Under the pieces are notes generated by a model. It had not been told where the DNA came from, ran no database searches, and was given only the letters and a program-made list of their open reading frames with translations. A program made the position numbers and the translations under genes. Shown piece by piece: positions 11,101 through 14,227 of a stretch of DNA of 14,227 bases. Origin of the DNA: an uncultured Porphyromonadaceae bacterium (GTDB lineage Bacteria > Bacteroidota > Bacteroidia > Bacteroidales > Muribaculaceae); NCBI GenBank assembly GCA_947174735.1, contig CAMWKC010000026.1, positions 1-14,227 of the forward strand. Reading direction: 5' to 3'. Position 1 is the first letter of the stretch; each line of letters begins with the position of its first letter.

Positions 11101-14100
11101 TTACTTCTTTCTGAAATAGTTGACGGCATTTCGGAATATATTCTGTTCCTTATTGCCGGCGATATTCTTCATCAGTCCTTCAGCCCAGCGTTCCGAATGA
11201 CCCATCTTGCCGAGTATCCGTCCGTCGGGTGAAATGATGCCTTCGATTGCTTCGGTAGAACCGTTGGGATTAGCCGGTGAGTCGAGAGTGGCGTCGCCTT
11301 CAGCATCGGCATATTGGAAGGCTATCTGACCGTTGGCACGTAACTGTGCGGCAAGTTCGGCTGAAGCTACAAACTTACCCTCACCGTGTGAAGCAGCTAT
11401 CGAATGTAGGTCGCCTACACTGAAACCTTCCAGCCACGGAGAGGCTACCGAGCCCACACGTGTGCTTACTATCTGCGATATGTGACGGTTGATGTCATTG
11501 CGGAACAAGGTAGGAGAGTCGGGAGTCAGTTCGCCTATCTTGCCGAAAGGAAGCAGACCTGATTTCACTAAAGCCTGGAAACCGTTGCAGATACCCAATA
11601 TAAGTCCTCCGCGTTCCAGCAAACGTTCTATCGCGGCCTTAACCTTGTCATTCTGCAATACGCTTGCAATGAACTTACCGCTGCCGTCAGGCTCATCACC
11701 GGCTGAGAAGCCACCGCTTATCGCTAATATGTCGCAAGCATCGATATGAGCAGCCATGTCATCGGTTGATTTCTCGATGTCGGCCGGTGTAAGATTACAG
11801 AACACCGATGTTGTGACCTTAGCACCTTCGCGTTCGAACGAGGCTGTCATGTCGTAGTCACAGTTAGTGCCGGGGAACACAGGCAGATATACTACGGGAT
11901 GCTCCTTCGCTTCACCTTCATAACGTGTCGTGTTGCTGCCCGAAGTGGCATTCTCTACTTTGCCGCGCAGGGGTGTACGGTCAGGATATACAGCTGTGAA
12001 ACGACTACGGTTAGCTTCGTAAGCTTCGTCAATGCTGATTCTCTCACCGTTTACAGTCAGTGATCCGTCAGAAGTAGTGCGGCCTACAAGCTCGAAACCT
12101 GGCAGCTCGAGTACATCATGACTCTCCACTATCACAGAACCGTTACCGTAATTAAACAGGTCGGCTTCGCTCAGACGCACATCAGCTCCGATACGGTTAC
12201 CGAAACTCATCTTTGCCAGCGCTTCAGCCATACCGCCGAACCCGGGTGCGTAAGCTGCTTTGACAGTACCTTCGCTTATAAGACGGTGCAGCATCTTATA
12301 GTTGGCTTTCAGACTGTCGGTATCAGGCATTAATGAGGGCAGAGGTGTATGACGTACCACATAGATGAAGTTGTCGGCCTGTTTGAATTCCGGACTGATG
12401 ACATTTCTACTGTCTACCGGTGCCACACCGAAAGCTATAAGTGTGGGAGGTACGCTGATATTAGCGAATGTGCCGCTCATCGAGTCCTTACCACCTATCG
12501 AACCGAGTCCGAGTTCGGTCTGCATACGCAGTGTGCCAAGCAAAGCAGCAAGAGGCTTACCCCACGACAGGCGCGAGTGCATACGCTCGAAGTATTCCTG
12601 ATATGAGAAACGCATACGCTCGTAGTCAGCTCCGGCGGCCACAGCTTTGGCCACAGCCTCCACTACCGAGTAGGCTGCACCGTGATATGGACTCCAGCTC
12701 ATCAGATAAGGATTGAAGCCGAAAGCCATCATACTGGCTGTGTCGGTATGATGATTACCTACAGGCAGTTTCTGTACCGATACCTGTACTTCGGTGCCCT
12801 GTGTCTTGCCACCGAACGGCATAAGGACTGTGGACTTACCTATCGACGAGTCAAAATGTTCTATCAGACCCTTCTGTGAAGTCACGTTATCGTCAGAAAG
12901 CAGAGTCAGTATCTTTTCTTTTACGGTGTCGCCTTTCACCTCGCGTTCGAACGGGTCACGTGGTTCTATAGTGCCGATAGTGGCTTCGGCATAGTGGCGT
13001 GCTCCTGCTGAGTCGATAAATTCGCGGCTGAGGTCTGCCACAGTCTTGTCGCCGTAGAACATACGCATACGGCCTGTGTCAGTAACATCGGCTACGTGTG
13101 TCACTTCGAGATTCTCCTCGTGGCAGTAACGCATGAACTCCTCCATGTCTTTGGCCTCGACTACTACCGACATACGTTCCTGACTCTCGCTTATAGCAAG
13201 CTCAGTGGCGTTGAGACCGGAGTATTTCACCGGTACACGGTCCAGATATATGTCGAGACCATCGGTCAGCTCGCCTATTGCCACACTGACGCCGCCGGCA
13301 CCGAAGTCATTTGATTTCTTTATGAGGCGTGTTACTTCCGGACGACGGAACAGACGTGCTATCTTGCGCTCTTCGGGAGCGTTGCCTTTCTGTACTTCGC
13401 TGCCGCACTCTTCAAGCGAAGAAGTAGTGTGTTCTTTTGACGAACCGGTGGCACCGCCTATACCGTCACGTCCTGTACGTCCGCCGAACATCAGCACTAC
13501 ATCACCGGGAGCCGGACTTTCACGGCGCACATCCGAGGCCTTGACAGCACCTACCACAGCACCTACCTCAAGACGTTTGGCCACGTAGTCAGGGTGATAT
13601 ATTTCGCGCACATGGGTTGTGGCCAGACCTATCTGATTGCCATACGATGAGTAACCGGCTGCGGCACGTAATGATATTACGCGCTGAGGGAGTTTGCCTT
13701 CGAGGGTTTCCGATACAGGTTTATAAATGTCTCCTGCTCCGGTGACACGCATGGCCTGATATACATAACTACGTCCCGACAGCGGGTCGCGTATTGCACC
13801 ACCCAGACATGTAGATGCACCGCCGAAAGGCTCTATTTCAGTAGGGTGGTTGTGTGTTTCGTTCTTGAACTGAAGCAGCCATTTCTCGGTTTTGCCGTCA
13901 ACATCAACGTCAATATAGATACTGCAAGCATTATTCTCTTCACTCTGTTCAAGGTCGTCGAGAAGACCTTTTGTGCGCAGGTAGCGTGCACCGATTGTGG
14001 CAAGGTCCATCAGGCAGAGAGGTTTGTTCTCGCGTCCTAATTCACGACGTATCGTGTGCCACTGACGCAAGCTTTCCTCAAGGTCGGCTGTAGCGAAAGA

Positions 14101-14227
14101 GTCGTCTACTTTTATATCGGTCAGATCGGTAGTAAAGTTGGTATGACGGCAGTGGTCACTACAGTAAGTATCTAGTATCCGCAGCTCGGTCTCCATTGGG
14201 TCACGGCCTTCGGCAGTGAAGTAGCGC
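11101..14227 (-). CDS. purL: FGAM synthase, single-chain PurL (N-terminus missing)
   Basis: Converts FGAR to FGAM with ATP and glutamine. The gene is partial: the frame stays open through the right edge ([10 protein letters not shown] precedes the first visible Met at 14194-14196), and I estimate about 200 N-terminal residues lie outside. Counting from that Met, SDHCRH is at 13-18, the catalytic segment [16 protein letters not shown] at 111-126 and [15 protein letters not shown] at 238-252. A second synthetase half carries [10 protein letters not shown]. The C-terminal amidotransferase starts near 767 with nucleophile Cys870 (GICNGFQ, codon 11587-11589), His1000 and Glu1002 (GHSERW). The whole reads like the long clostridial/streptococcal-type PurL, not the PurS/PurQ/PurL split form. 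The family's DTYWSDHCRH reads [10 protein letters not shown] here. Stop TAA, 59 nt before purM. Confidence 0.96.
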   Translation of the reverse strand, partial: RYFTAEGRDPMETELRILDTYCSDHCRHTNFTTDLTDIKVDDSFATADLEESLRQWHTIRRELGRENKPLCLMDLATIGARYLRTKGLLDDLEQSEENNACSIYIDVDVDGKTEKWLLQFKNETHNHPTEIEPFGGASTCLGGAIRDPLSGRSYVYQAMRVTGAGDIYKPVSETLEGKLPQRVISLRAAAGYSSYGNQIGLATTHVREIYHPDYVAKRLEVGAVVGAVKASDVRRESPAPGDVVLMFGGRTGRDGIGGATGSSKEHTTSSLEECGSEVQKGNAPEERKIARLFRRPEVTRLIKKSNDFGAGGVSVAIGELTDGLDIYLDRVPVKYSGLNATELAISESQERMSVVVEAKDMEEFMRYCHEENLEVTHVADVTDTGRMRMFYGDKTVADLSREFIDSAGARHYAEATIGTIEPRDPFEREVKGDTVKEKILTLLSDDNVTSQKGLIEHFDSSIGKSTVLMPFGGKTQGTEVQVSVQKLPVGNHHTDTASMMAFGFNPYLMSWSPYHGAAYSVVEAVAKAVAAGADYERMRFSYQEYFERMHSRLSWGKPLAALLGTLRMQTELGLGSIGGKDSMSGTFANISVPPTLIAFGVAPVDSRNVISPEFKQADNFIYVVRHTPLPSLMPDTDSLKANYKMLHRLISEGTVKAAYAPGFGGMAEALAKMSFGNRIGADVRLSEADLFNYGNGSVIVESHDVLELPGFELVGRTTSDGSLTVNGERISIDEAYEANRSRFTAVYPDRTPLRGKVENATSGSNTTRYEGEAKEHPVVYLPVFPGTNCDYDMTASFEREGAKVTTSVFCNLTPADIEKSTDDMAAHIDACDILAISGGFSAGDEPDGSGKFIASVLQNDKVKAAIERLLERGGLILGICNGFQALVKSGLLPFGKIGELTPDSPTLFRNDINRHISQIVSTRVGSVASPWLEGFSVGDLHSIAASHGEGKFVASAELAAQLRANGQIAFQYADAEGDATLDSPANPNGSTEAIEGIISPDGRILGKMGHSERWAEGLMKNIAGNKEQNIFRNAVNYFRKK

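Noticed and set aside
14194..14196. The ATG at 14196 as the purL start
   Set aside because: The frame is open through the window edge with conserved residues before it (YFTAEGRDP), and PurL of this type carries about 200 further N-terminal residues.

Overview
This window is a single block of housekeeping metabolism: ten genes, all on the minus strand and reading right to left, that make up most of a purine nucleotide biosynthesis operon. In transcription order they are purL (cut by the right edge), purM, purN, purH, purD, folD, purB, purA, guaB and guaA. Gaps between genes run from a 1-nt overlap to 59 nt. There is no gene-free stretch over 300 bases, and I found no RNA gene, mobile element, CRISPR array or credible plus-strand gene. 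The transcription unit ends in a strong symmetrical hairpin at 1-58. Its promoter lies beyond the right edge.

How the genes work together: PurD makes GAR, PurN formylates it to FGAR, PurL makes FGAM, PurM closes the ring to AIR, PurB releases AICAR from SAICAR, and PurH formylates and cyclises AICAR to IMP. FolD supplies the 10-formyl-THF that PurN and PurH consume. From IMP, PurA with PurB again gives AMP, while GuaB and GuaA give GMP. Genes for PRPP amidotransferase (purF), AIR carboxylation (purE/purK) and SAICAR synthetase (purC) are not in the window.

Organism: GuaA and GuaB closely resemble the Bacteroidales versions I know, no strong Shine-Dalgarno sequences precede the starts, and base composition is moderate. 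A gut-type Bacteroidales bacterium (possibly Muribaculaceae or a relative) is my best guess. However, PurL, PurM, PurN, PurH, FolD, PurB and PurA look like the Firmicutes types rather than the usual Bacteroides types, and the core order purL-M-N-H-D echoes Firmicutes pur operons. The operon therefore looks chimeric, with a junction near 3106-3123. These family-type judgements come from memory of the proteins, not from a search or tree.

I see no undescribed biological system here. The items worth a second look are the apparent chimeric ancestry, a switch-like pair of overlapping hairpins between purL and purM where purF sits in many Firmicutes, a perfect 20-bp palindrome inside purA, and a Glu-to-Cys change in a conserved loop of PurD.
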